From assembly GCA_012838395.1 (NCBI GenBank), contig DUPI01000056.1, positions 1 through 24,306 on the forward strand: a DNA stretch of 24,306 bases, in the 5' to 3' direction. The position numbers and the translations under genes are program-made. Origin of the DNA: Mollicutes bacterium (lineage in GTDB: Bacteria; Bacillota_I; Bacilli_A; RF39; UBA660). The notes beneath the pieces were generated by a model. That model did not search any database, was not told where the DNA came from, and saw only the letters and a program-made list of their open reading frames with translations. Shown here one piece after another: positions 1 to 6,435 of the stretch; position 1 is the first letter of the stretch, and every line of letters begins with the position of its first letter.

Positions 1-62
1 AATAATTCATATACCGCATGACTACCAATGTAACCCGCTCCCCCTATTACACAAACTTTCAT
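1..62 (-). CDS. galE: UDP-glucose 4-epimerase-like protein, N-terminal fragment
   Basis: Only the first 20 codons lie in the window; the gene continues past base 1. They read MKVCVIGGAGYIGSHAVYEL, which is the start of the NAD-binding Rossmann fold of extended short-chain dehydrogenases. The GGAGYIG glycine motif is directly followed by SH, as in GalE, which interconverts UDP-glucose and UDP-galactose. The ATG follows a strong Shine-Dalgarno (GGAGGA, spacer about 6). A closely related nucleotide-sugar epimerase cannot be excluded from 20 residues. The gene is separated from the upstream rnf operon by a terminator and has its own promoter with a palindrome over the -35 position. Confidence 0.7.
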   Translation of the reverse strand, partial: MKVCVIGGAGYIGSHAVYEL

Positions 63-129
63 CGTATTCCTCCATTCATTTATATAATTACATATTTAAC
101 ATATTCTTTGTTGTATGTCTAATATATAT

Positions 130-165
130 ATTATACTATAGTCCTCGATATAAAGGACTGTCCTT
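130..165 (-). promoter_or_regulatory. galE promoter with palindromic operator candidate
   Basis: On the minus strand there is a perfect -10 TATAAT (130-135). The position 17 bases upstream (153-158), where the -35 should be, is occupied by half of a perfect palindrome, AAGGACAGTCCTT (153-165). A second copy of the half site (AGGACT on the minus strand, 140-145) can instead pair with AGTCCT at 154-159, so a small hairpin is also possible. The predicted start site near 123 gives a leader of about 60 bases before the ATG at 62. The promoter call is fair; the operator is inference. Confidence 0.5.
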
Positions 166-181
166 ATCAATTAAATAATAT

Positions 182-207
182 AAAAAGATTAAAGACACAC
201 TTTAATC
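182..207 (-). terminator. Intrinsic terminator of the rnf operon
   Basis: A perfect 8-bp stem, GATTAAAG / CTTTAATC (200-207 with 187-194), has a 5-base loop. On the minus strand it is followed by TTTTTA. It starts 8 bases after the rnfB stop codon, so it ends the rnf operon and also shows that no more rnfB coding sequence follows. Confidence 0.85.
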
Positions 208-215
208 CTTCATAA

Positions 216-491
216 TTAATCAATCAATTTATTTTTTCTCAAATATGCTTCCATTTCTTTTAATTTCTCACCGCGCAGAGGTTTGCACTTTTTATAATTT
301 ATCGGGTCTTCCATCATAGCAGTACTCATACCCTTACAAGTGTTATAACCACATACACCACAATTATAATTAGGAAGCAATTTTTCATATTCTTTTTCTA
401 AGTCTATTTCATTTCCAAACTTATATTCAACTATAGCTAAAATAATTCCTAGAACAAATGCCGAAACTGTCATAATTAATATTCCAATCAT
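216..491 (-). CDS. rnfB: Truncated RnfB: membrane helix plus single Fe-S domain, no ferredoxin domains
   Basis: RnfB normally receives electrons from ferredoxin in the Rnf complex. This protein has one N-terminal membrane helix (residues about 2-23) and then the Fe-S domain found in RnfB (PF04060 type), with cysteines 44, 47, 52 and 69 in a CGVCG-x3-C-x16-C arrangement. It stops at about 91 residues. Typical RnfB proteins continue with one or more ferredoxin-like 4Fe-4S domains and are about 180-330 residues. A terminator follows directly, so the missing part is not downstream. I chose the ATG at 491 because AAGGGG lies 8 bases upstream; a GTG at 500 in the same frame adds 3 residues but lacks a good ribosome site. 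The ATG overlaps the stop of the preceding small gene (ATGA). Family assignment is firm; whether it works as a normal RnfB is open. Confidence 0.85.
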   Translation of the reverse strand: MIGILIMTVSAFVLGIILAIVEYKFGNEIDLEKEYEKLLPNYNCGVCGYNTCKGMSTAMMEDPINYKKCKPLRGEKLKEMEAYLRKNKLID

Positions 492-598
492 TTGTAACAC
501 CCCTTACAATTTCCACAAGCATTTTTTGAACAATTATCATTTTTACTATATAAATAAATAGTTAAAATACTTAATAAGATCAAAATTATATACGCCAT
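488..598 (-). CDS. 36-residue cysteine-rich single-helix membrane protein inside the rnf operon
   Basis: This short reading frame fills the gap between rnfA and rnfB. Its ATG overlaps the rnfA stop (TAATG) and its TGA overlaps the rnfB start (ATGA), the pattern of translationally coupled genes. The protein has a hydrophobic helix (residues about 2-17), then a short hydrophilic tail with four cysteines at 23, 28, 31 and 34 (CX4CX2CX2C), enough to ligate an Fe-S cluster or a metal ion. The positively charged tail predicts the cysteines on the cytoplasmic side. The layout resembles the 'FeoB-associated Cys-rich membrane protein' family (PF12669) in size and order, but I cannot assign it by alignment. 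Placed next to an RnfB lacking its ferredoxin domains, it could be an electron-transfer subunit; that is inference. Confidence 0.72.
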   Translation of the reverse strand: MAYIILILLSILTIYLYSKNDNCSKNACGNCKGCYK

Positions 599-1164
599 TA
601 ACCAAAGTACCTACTAAAAACAAGGGCCATTATTGACGCTGTTATAAGAGCGATGGGAGCTCCTCTAAAACATTTAGGGATTCTAGCAAATTCCATTCTT
701 TCTCTAATCGTTGAAAAAATATAAATTATTAAAGTAAAACCTAAACCACTACCTAATGTAAAAACCAACATTTGGATAAAAGTATAATCATTATTTACAT
801 TTAATAAAGTGGTTCCTAAAATCGCACAGTTGGTGGCAATTAAAGGTAGATATAGTCCCAATAATTGATTTAATTTTGGAAAATGATTTTTAATAATAAC
901 TTCTGACATTTGAACCATTGATGAAATAACTAATATAAATAACAAGGTTCGCAAATAAGTAGTGTTAGTGGGTATTAAAACATAATTATATATTAAATAT
1001 GTAATTATACTCGATAAAACCATAACAATGGTAACTGATACTCCCATTCCCAAGGCACTAGTTTCTCGTTTAGAAGTACCAATAAAGGGACAGATTCCTA
1101 AAAACTTCGTTAAAATAATATTTTCTGTTAACATACTTGTTATAAAAAGTTGAAGTAAAGTCAC
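598..1164 (-). CDS. rnfA: Electron transport complex subunit RnfA
   Basis: A 188-residue integral membrane protein with about six helices, homologous to its neighbour RnfE. Known RnfA and RnfE form a pair of inverted-topology subunits that hold an Fe-S cluster inside the membrane with two cysteines each. Here the matching residues are Cys25 (LGICPFIG) and Cys113 (ATNCAILG), both in the conserved context. The start is a GTG at 1164 with AAGGAG 9 bases upstream, overlapping the rnfE stop (GTGA). The resulting N terminus has the usual length before the LGICPF motif. It is part of the rnfC-DG-x-E-A-y-B operon and shows no sign of damage. Confidence 0.95.
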   Translation of the reverse strand: MTLLQLFITSMLTENIILTKFLGICPFIGTSKRETSALGMGVSVTIVMVLSSIITYLIYNYVLIPTNTTYLRTLLFILVISSMVQMSEVIIKNHFPKLNQLLGLYLPLIATNCAILGTTLLNVNNDYTFIQMLVFTLGSGLGFTLIIYIFSTIRERMEFARIPKCFRGAPIALITASIMALVFSRYFG

Positions 1165-1796
1165 TTAACATCACTCCTTCTATCTTTCAAAAAGTTAAAG
1201 AATGCTAAGAGTAGTCCTAAAGTTAAGAAAGCTCCAGCTGGTTCACGAAACACCGTAATCGGTAAAATTTTCGTATTAGGTAAAACTTGATACACAGCAC
1301 GGTAACCAGTAAACGAACTAATTCCATCCATTACAGTAATCATATTTGACCCTAATACTTCACGAACTAAACCGATTAACATTAAGGATAAAGTAAACCC
1401 TAAGCCAATCCCAATTGCATCAAGAACACTCTTTTTAACAGATGATACAGAAGCAACTGATAAAGCCCGTCCTAAAACAAGACAGTTAACAGCAATTAGC
1501 GGTAAATATATTCCTAATGTTTCATGTAGGGCTGGAACATATTTTTTAAGTATCAATTCCAAAGCAGTAACCGAAGTTGTAATAAGTAAAATATAGACTG
1601 GTGTTCTAACATTATCAGGAACAATATTTTTAATAATTGATACGATAAAGTTTGTAATTAATAACACAATAAGAACACATAATCCCATAATATAAGCACC
1701 TTCAAAAGTGGTAGTTACTGCCAATGTTGGACACAATCCAAGCATTAATATAAAGGTTGGATTTTCATTAAAAATTCCGTTTTTTATTGTTTTCAT
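1161..1796 (-). CDS. rnfE: Electron transport complex subunit RnfE
   Basis: A 211-residue membrane protein of the RnfE/NqrD family with about six helices. The two expected Fe-S ligands are Cys22 (LGLCPTLAVT) and Cys105 (AVNCLVLGR). It pairs with RnfA to carry electrons across the membrane. The ATG at 1796 has AAGGGAG about 6 bases upstream. It lies 12 bases after the 31-residue small gene and overlaps rnfA by 4 bases. Confidence 0.95.
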   Translation of the reverse strand: MKTIKNGIFNENPTFILMLGLCPTLAVTTTFEGAYIMGLCVLIVLLITNFIVSIIKNIVPDNVRTPVYILLITTSVTALELILKKYVPALHETLGIYLPLIAVNCLVLGRALSVASVSSVKKSVLDAIGIGLGFTLSLMLIGLVREVLGSNMITVMDGISSFTGYRAVYQVLPNTKILPITVFREPAGAFLTLGLLLAFFNFLKDRRSDVK

Positions 1797-1808
1797 ATTA
1801 ACTCCCTT

Positions 1809-1904
1809 CTAGTTAGTCATATTATATAACACATAGACAATAGTTGAACAAATAAGAGCGGTTAAAGTAATAACTAAAATGCTTATTATTCGTTTTTTAG
1901 TCAT
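1809..1904 (-). CDS. 31-residue single-helix membrane protein between rnfDG and rnfE
   Basis: The ATG directly abuts the TAG stop of the rnfD-rnfG fusion, and GAGGTGA lies 5 bases upstream, inside the last fusion codons. The product begins MTKKRIISILVI and is a basic tail plus one hydrophobic helix (residues about 6-27), ending in YNMTN. It occupies the place of rnfG in the usual C-D-G-E-A-B order. Its sequence looks like the N-terminal membrane anchor of RnfG proteins, so it may be a remnant or a retained separate anchor helix. The fused protein, however, has its own helix before the FMN domain, so a distinct small subunit is equally possible. Translation is well supported by the ribosome site and spacing; function is unknown. 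Confidence 0.68.
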   Translation of the reverse strand: MTKKRIISILVITLTALICSTIVYVLYNMTN

Positions 1905-3338
1905 CTATTCACCTCGATAATCCTTTAATACATTAATCATCATATTTTTGATAGCTGCAGATGTTATTGTAGCTCCACTAATAGTATCAACATTTTCAAT
2001 TTTTAATTGACCTAAAATTAAACTTTCAACATAGTTTTCTTGGGTAATTCTCGGATAATAATCATCATTAATTTCTAAAATATCAATACTCTTAACAATG
2101 TCATCAGAAATAATCACTTGAGCTTTAATATTTCCACTAAACCCTTTTTGAGTAACAAGATAAGTTGCTGTATCACCTTTTACTTCTTTTTCAACAATAT
2201 TAAATCCTGAATCACCTTTATTAACATCCAATTTATAACTTTGACCAATATATAAACTTAAACTCAAGATTAAAATCCATGCAACTAAAAAACTAGCAAC
2301 TGATTTATTAAAATTAAATCTTGATCTTGAACCTATTTTATCAATAATAAAAACCGCCATGTTTAAGGTTAAAATACTTGTCATAACACCCTCAGGATAA
2401 GGGGTAAGGTATCTAATTATTACAGTTAATATACCTAAAAACAAGCCATATATTACTTGACCAATTGGAGTTGTAGGACTAGTAACTGGATCGGTTGCCA
2501 TAAAAATCGCACCAAACATTAATCCCCCACTCATAATTTGAAATAAGGGATACCAAATTCCTAAATCATTAAAAGTACCAATTACATATGTCATTCCAAA
2601 AACAGTAGCAATATAGATAACAGGAATTTTCCACTTAATAACTTTAAAAAATACTAAGTAGATAAAAGCAAAAATCATTAAAACAGTACTTGTTTCTCCA
2701 ATAGAACCAGAAATTGTTCCAATAAAGAAATTAAATAAACTACCGTATGGCTTTACAAGAGTATCATAAGTTCCAATACCTTGAGTTGTAGCAATATTAG
2801 ACAAAGGTGTTGCTGTTGTAAAAGCATCCATTTCCAAAGCATTTAAATAGCCACCAAGTTCAGCAATCATTGGTCCATAAATTAACATAATAAACAAATA
2901 ACCAATTAAAGCTGGATTAAAGACATTATTACCAAAGCCCCCAAATAACATTTTTCCAACAACAGTTGCCATAATTGAACCAAAAAACAATACTGAAATT
3001 GGTGTATTAATTGGTAGAACTAGTGCTAGAAATAAACCTGGAAAAATACTGAAGGATGATTTCATATATTTCTTTAAGTCTTGGTCTTCTTTTTTCAAAA
3101 ATATTTTAACATATATCAACTCAATTAAAAATGTAAAAATTGGACCTAAAAGAATAAAAATTAATGGATATAACATTCCTAAAACAGTAACTTTATTATT
3201 TAGAAATGGTAATATTCCATTTTTAAATAAACTAAATAATATAATTGGTAATAATGATATTAGTAAATGGCGCATTATTTTTTGAGTACTATTTTTATCT
3301 TGAACAAATGGTCCACTATTTAAATGAAAGTTTTTCAC
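1905..3338 (-). CDS. rnfD: RnfD-RnfG fusion protein
   Basis: A 477-residue fusion of two subunits that are normally separate. Residues 1 to about 340 are RnfD: a start of the form SGPFVQDKNSTQKIM, many membrane helices, the flavin-attachment motif TTATPL (174-179, with Thr177 the expected FMN site) and the family motif ATDPVTSP (281-288). A further helix (about 346-366) leads into an FMN-binding domain (about 376-477) with the RnfG motif SGAT (454-457, Thr457 the expected covalent FMN site). The RnfG part is only about 130 residues, compared with about 180-210 in free RnfG. Both flavin sites are intact, so the electron route through D and G looks functional. The stop codon abuts the next small gene. 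An ApbE flavin transferase would be needed; none is in the window. Confidence 0.93.
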   Translation of the reverse strand: MKNFHLNSGPFVQDKNSTQKIMRHLLISLLPIILFSLFKNGILPFLNNKVTVLGMLYPLIFILLGPIFTFLIELIYVKIFLKKEDQDLKKYMKSSFSIFPGLFLALVLPINTPISVLFFGSIMATVVGKMLFGGFGNNVFNPALIGYLFIMLIYGPMIAELGGYLNALEMDAFTTATPLSNIATTQGIGTYDTLVKPYGSLFNFFIGTISGSIGETSTVLMIFAFIYLVFFKVIKWKIPVIYIATVFGMTYVIGTFNDLGIWYPLFQIMSGGLMFGAIFMATDPVTSPTTPIGQVIYGLFLGILTVIIRYLTPYPEGVMTSILTLNMAVFIIDKIGSRSRFNFNKSVASFLVAWILILSLSLYIGQSYKLDVNKGDSGFNIVEKEVKGDTATYLVTQKGFSGNIKAQVIISDDIVKSIDILEINDDYYPRITQENYVESLILGQLKIENVDTISGATITSAAIKNMMINVLKDYRGE

Positions 3339-3342
3339 ATTA

Positions 3343-4620
3343 TCACCTTTCTTTCCTATTTACATTTTTTGCTTCAATAACAAAATCTCGAACCTTTATT
3401 TTAGAAGGACAAATATATGAACATAATCCACATTCAACACATTTTTCTGGTCTTAAATGTTTTAGTTTTTCTGGAGATTCTAAACCATTCATAATTAAAA
3501 CAGGCGATAATTTAGCTGGACAAACATTAACACATTTACCACATCTTAAACATTCAATAGCTTCTTGTTTTACGTTATTTCGGTTAACAACAATTCCTGT
3601 TAAATTTGGTGAGCTTACTAATTCATCCGAATCCATTGCGGCTCCCATCATTGGACCACCTGCTATTAAATAAATATCTTTAAATCGTTTGTAGCCACCT
3701 ATACTCTCAATTATTTCCTTAACCGGTGTACCGGTTCTTACTAAAATATTTTGAGGTTCTTTTATCATTTCACCTGTAATGGTTATAACTCTTTCAATTA
3801 ATGGTTTATCATATTTTAAAGCTTCATATACTGCATAGATTGTTGAAACATTATTAACGATAATTCCTTGTTCTGCAGGAATATGATTATAAGTAATACC
3901 TTTTATTTCTTTAATAAGGGTTCTTTCCCATCCCATTGGATAAAGGTTTGGAACTTCAACTAATTTTATTTTTAAATAGGTACCAATAAAGGTATTAATA
4001 ATTTCTCTCGTTTTAGTATTTCCTCGATTAATCGCAATAATTGCTTCTGGTATATCATTTATTTCAATGATCGCATCAATAGCTTCTAATATTTCCTCAC
4101 ACTTTTCTTGAAGCAACATATAATCAGCCGCAATATAAGGTTCACATTCTATAGCATTAACAATTAAAGTTTTTATTTTAGAATCAGTATCATATTTAGC
4201 AAATGTAGGAAAACCTCCACCACCTAAACCAACAATACCGGCGTCTCTAATTTTATCAATAAATTCTTCTTTAGTGTAATCATTTATATGTTTTCTAGGT
4301 ACTATTTTAGAAGATATTTTCTCTTTGAAATCATTTTCAATAACAACACATTTTACTAAGCTACCATTTAAATATGGTTTTTCAATAATAGAGGTTACCT
4401 TTCCACTGACACTAGCGTGAATAGGTATTCTAAAATTACCTCTTTTTCTAGCAATAACATCACCTTTACAAACATAATCTCCACTCTTTACTAAGACGGT
4501 GATATTTATATCATTTTGACAAATAAGTGGTATATAAACAAACTTTGGTTTGGAATATTTAATAATTTTTTCAGTAATAGAATCTTTTTTGCACTTAGGT
4601 ATTTTCACGCCTCTGGTCAT
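3343..4620 (-). CDS. rnfC: Electron transport complex subunit RnfC
   Basis: A 425-residue soluble subunit that binds NAD(H), FMN and two 4Fe-4S clusters. The sequence shows the biotinyl-lipoyl-like N-terminal part, the nucleotide/FMN loop GLGGGGFPTFAKY, an SLBB-like segment (TGTPVKEIIESIGGY...GGPMMG) and two ferredoxin motifs, CLRCGKCVNVCP and CVECGLCSYICP, with cysteines at about 357, 360, 363, 367 and 394, 397, 400, 404. I prefer the ATG at 4620 (MTRGVK) over the one at 4635, because GGAGG lies 8 bases before it and the -10 box (4645-4650) would leave almost no leader for the upstream ATG. It is the first gene of the rnf operon, and the next gene follows after 4 bases. Confidence 0.95.
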   Translation of the reverse strand: MTRGVKIPKCKKDSITEKIIKYSKPKFVYIPLICQNDINITVLVKSGDYVCKGDVIARKRGNFRIPIHASVSGKVTSIIEKPYLNGSLVKCVVIENDFKEKISSKIVPRKHINDYTKEEFIDKIRDAGIVGLGGGGFPTFAKYDTDSKIKTLIVNAIECEPYIAADYMLLQEKCEEILEAIDAIIEINDIPEAIIAINRGNTKTREIINTFIGTYLKIKLVEVPNLYPMGWERTLIKEIKGITYNHIPAEQGIIVNNVSTIYAVYEALKYDKPLIERVITITGEMIKEPQNILVRTGTPVKEIIESIGGYKRFKDIYLIAGGPMMGAAMDSDELVSSPNLTGIVVNRNNVKQEAIECLRCGKCVNVCPAKLSPVLIMNGLESPEKLKHLRPEKCVECGLCSYICPSKIKVRDFVIEAKNVNRKER

Positions 4621-4644
4621 ATTGTTTCCCTCCATTCTAATATC

Positions 4645-4650
4645 ATTATA
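4645..4650 (-). promoter_or_regulatory. Promoter -10 of the rnf operon
   Basis: The minus strand has a perfect TATAAT 25 bases before the rnfC ATG at 4620. The -35 position lies in a T-rich run and has no good match, so only the -10 is clear. The predicted leader is about 18 bases and carries the GGAGG ribosome site. The T-run just upstream is also the weak terminator of the ABC-F gene. Confidence 0.5.
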
Positions 4651-4662
4651 CCCTTTTTAACT

Positions 4663-4704
4663 ATAAAAAAAAAGAGGTTAATCATAAATTGACAAATATC
4701 TCCT
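4663..4704 (-). terminator. Weak terminator after the ABC-F gene
   Basis: AAAAGGAG and CCTCTTTT can pair with one G-T wobble and one mismatch across a long loop, followed on the minus strand by a run of nine T. The stem is poor, so read-through from the ABC-F gene into rnf is possible. Confidence 0.35.
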
Positions 4705-4716
4705 TTTAATTTTACA

Positions 4717-6339
4717 TTATTTCGCTTTATACATTTTAGCAATTCTCTTTTGAACTTTTTCATCTTCTAAAAATTCACTAAAACTCATCGAAACACTAAA
4801 GGCACCACTTGGAGTAATTTCTACAATTTTATTAGCAATACTATCAATAAAACTATGATCGTGAGATGTGAAAATAATTGAACCACGATAATCAACTAAC
4901 CCATCATTAACAGCTTGAATTGATTCTAAGTCTAAATGGTTTGTTGGTTGATCTAAAATCAAGAAGTTTGACCCCTTAACCATAAGTTTAGAAAACATAC
5001 ACCTTACCTTTTCACCACCAGATAAAACACTCACCTTTTTTAATGGTTGATCACCGGAAAATAACATTCTCCCTAAAAAGCCACGAATAAAACTTTCTGA
5101 TTGATCTTTTGAATATTCAGCTAACCATTCAATTAAATTAGAACTGTTATTTTCAAAATATTGAGAGTTATCTTGCGGTAAATAATCATATTCAACTGTT
5201 GTTCCCCATCTTATAGTTCCTGAATCAGCTTCCATTTCACCTGCTAAAATTTTAAATAAAATTGTCTTGGCCATTTCGTCTTCTCCTAAGACAATTACCT
5301 TATCATTTCTATTAATAGTGAAGGTTACATTGTTTAATATAAGTTCCCCGTTAATTGTTTTGCATAAATTTTCAACGGTTAATATATCCTTACCTAATTC
5401 CCTATTCAAAGTAAATCCAATATACGGATATTTTCTACTTGATGGTTTAATATCTTCTAATACAATTTTTTCAAGACTTTTCTTTCGAGAAGTAGCTTGC
5501 TTAGATTTTGATGCATTGGCACTAAATCTTGCAATAAAAGCCTCAAGTTCTTGAATTTTCTTTTCCTTTTTCTTATTAGCATCTTTAGCTAATTGAAGCG
5601 CTAATTGACTTGATTGATACCAAAAATCATAATTACCAGGATATAATTTAGCAGTCCCGTAATCAATATCTAACATATGAGTACAAACTTTATTTAAAAA
5701 GTGACGATCATGCGAGACCACAATAACGGTCTTATCATAATCAATTAAAAAATCTTCTAACCAAGAAATAGCCTTAAAATCCAAATCATTAGTTGGTTCA
5801 TCCATAATTAAAATATCAGGGTTGGCAAATAAAGCTTGAGCTAGTAAGATTTTAACTTTATCCTTACCAGCAACTTCACTCATTTTTTTATCAAACAAAG
5901 AAACATCAATTCCTAAATTATTTAACAAACGACTTGCTTCGGCTTCAGCTTCCCAACCATTTAAATCAGCAAATTCCGCCTCTAACTCTCCTGCTTTTAT
6001 TCCATCTTCTTCTGTAAATTCTTCTTTATTATAAATAGCTTCTTTTTCTTTCATTACTTCATAAAGACGTTTATGCCCCATTATTACAGTCTCAATTACT
6101 TGATACTCATCAAATTCATAGTGATTCTGTTTTAAAACCGCCATTCGACGATTAGGTTCAATAGATACTTCTCCGCTTGTTGAATCTAATTCACCGGATA
6201 AAATCCTCAGAAATGTTGATTTACCTGCACCATTTGCACCAATCACTCCATAACAATTACCTGGTATGAATTTTACGTTTATATTTTCAAATAATTTTTT
6301 ATCAGGAAATATCAAACTTAAATCAATAACTGAAATCAT
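4717..6339 (-). CDS. ABC-F family ATPase (YbiT/YkpA type) with an altered second ATP site
   Basis: A 540-residue protein with two ATPase domains and no membrane segment, so an ABC-F protein. Members of this family bind the ribosome and affect translation. Domain 1 has a full Walker A (GANGAGKS, 34-41), a degenerate signature (MSEVAGKDKVKILLAQAL) as in E. coli YbiT, and an intact Walker B with Glu181 (MDEPTNDLD). A basic linker lies at about 250-300. Domain 2 has a Walker A reduced to GEDEMAKT (352-359), a perfect signature LSGGEKVR, and Walker B LILDQPTNHLD, where Gln464 replaces the catalytic glutamate. That suggests slow or absent hydrolysis at one site. It has its own extended -10 promoter. 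Subfamily naming is by recognised motifs only. Confidence 0.9.
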   Translation of the reverse strand: MISVIDLSLIFPDKKLFENINVKFIPGNCYGVIGANGAGKSTFLRILSGELDSTSGEVSIEPNRRMAVLKQNHYEFDEYQVIETVIMGHKRLYEVMKEKEAIYNKEEFTEEDGIKAGELEAEFADLNGWEAEAEASRLLNNLGIDVSLFDKKMSEVAGKDKVKILLAQALFANPDILIMDEPTNDLDFKAISWLEDFLIDYDKTVIVVSHDRHFLNKVCTHMLDIDYGTAKLYPGNYDFWYQSSQLALQLAKDANKKKEKKIQELEAFIARFSANASKSKQATSRKKSLEKIVLEDIKPSSRKYPYIGFTLNRELGKDILTVENLCKTINGELILNNVTFTINRNDKVIVLGEDEMAKTILFKILAGEMEADSGTIRWGTTVEYDYLPQDNSQYFENNSSNLIEWLAEYSKDQSESFIRGFLGRMLFSGDQPLKKVSVLSGGEKVRCMFSKLMVKGSNFLILDQPTNHLDLESIQAVNDGLVDYRGSIIFTSHDHSFIDSIANKIVEITPSGAFSVSMSFSEFLEDEKVQKRIAKMYKAK

Positions 6340-6368
6340 TTTTCCACCTCATTAATATACGCTTATAC

Positions 6369-6377
6369 AGTATAACA
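6369..6377 (-). promoter_or_regulatory. Extended -10 promoter of the ABC-F gene
   Basis: The minus strand reads TGTTATACT, an extended -10 (TGn plus TATACT), about 30 bases before the ATG at 6339. The leader of about 23 bases carries GAGGTGG. No clear -35. Confidence 0.5.
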
Positions 6378-6384
6378 TTTTTTA

Positions 6385-6427
6385 TAAAAAAAATCACGTA
6401 AATTACTTATATAAATTCCATGATTTT
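6385..6427 (-). terminator. Intrinsic terminator of the carboxypeptidase gene
   Basis: AAAATCATG pairs with CGTGATTTT (one wobble) over a 20-base AT-rich loop, followed on the minus strand by five more T. It begins 9 bases after the stop codon at 6436. Confidence 0.65.
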
Positions 6428-6435
6428 ATTTTAAA

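Noticed and set aside
3245..3673. 142-codon open frame on the plus strand
   Set aside because: It lies opposite rnfC and the start of rnfDG, both with clear family motifs, and shows no ribosome site or recognisable protein.
4640..4704. Short open frame (ATG near 4689) running into the rnfC start
   Set aside because: It crosses the T-run and the -10 box of the rnf promoter and contains mainly Phe and Lys codons from that run, so translation is unlikely.
5267..5554. 95-codon plus-strand frame
   Set aside because: It is antisense to the ABC-F gene, with no ribosome site or family match.
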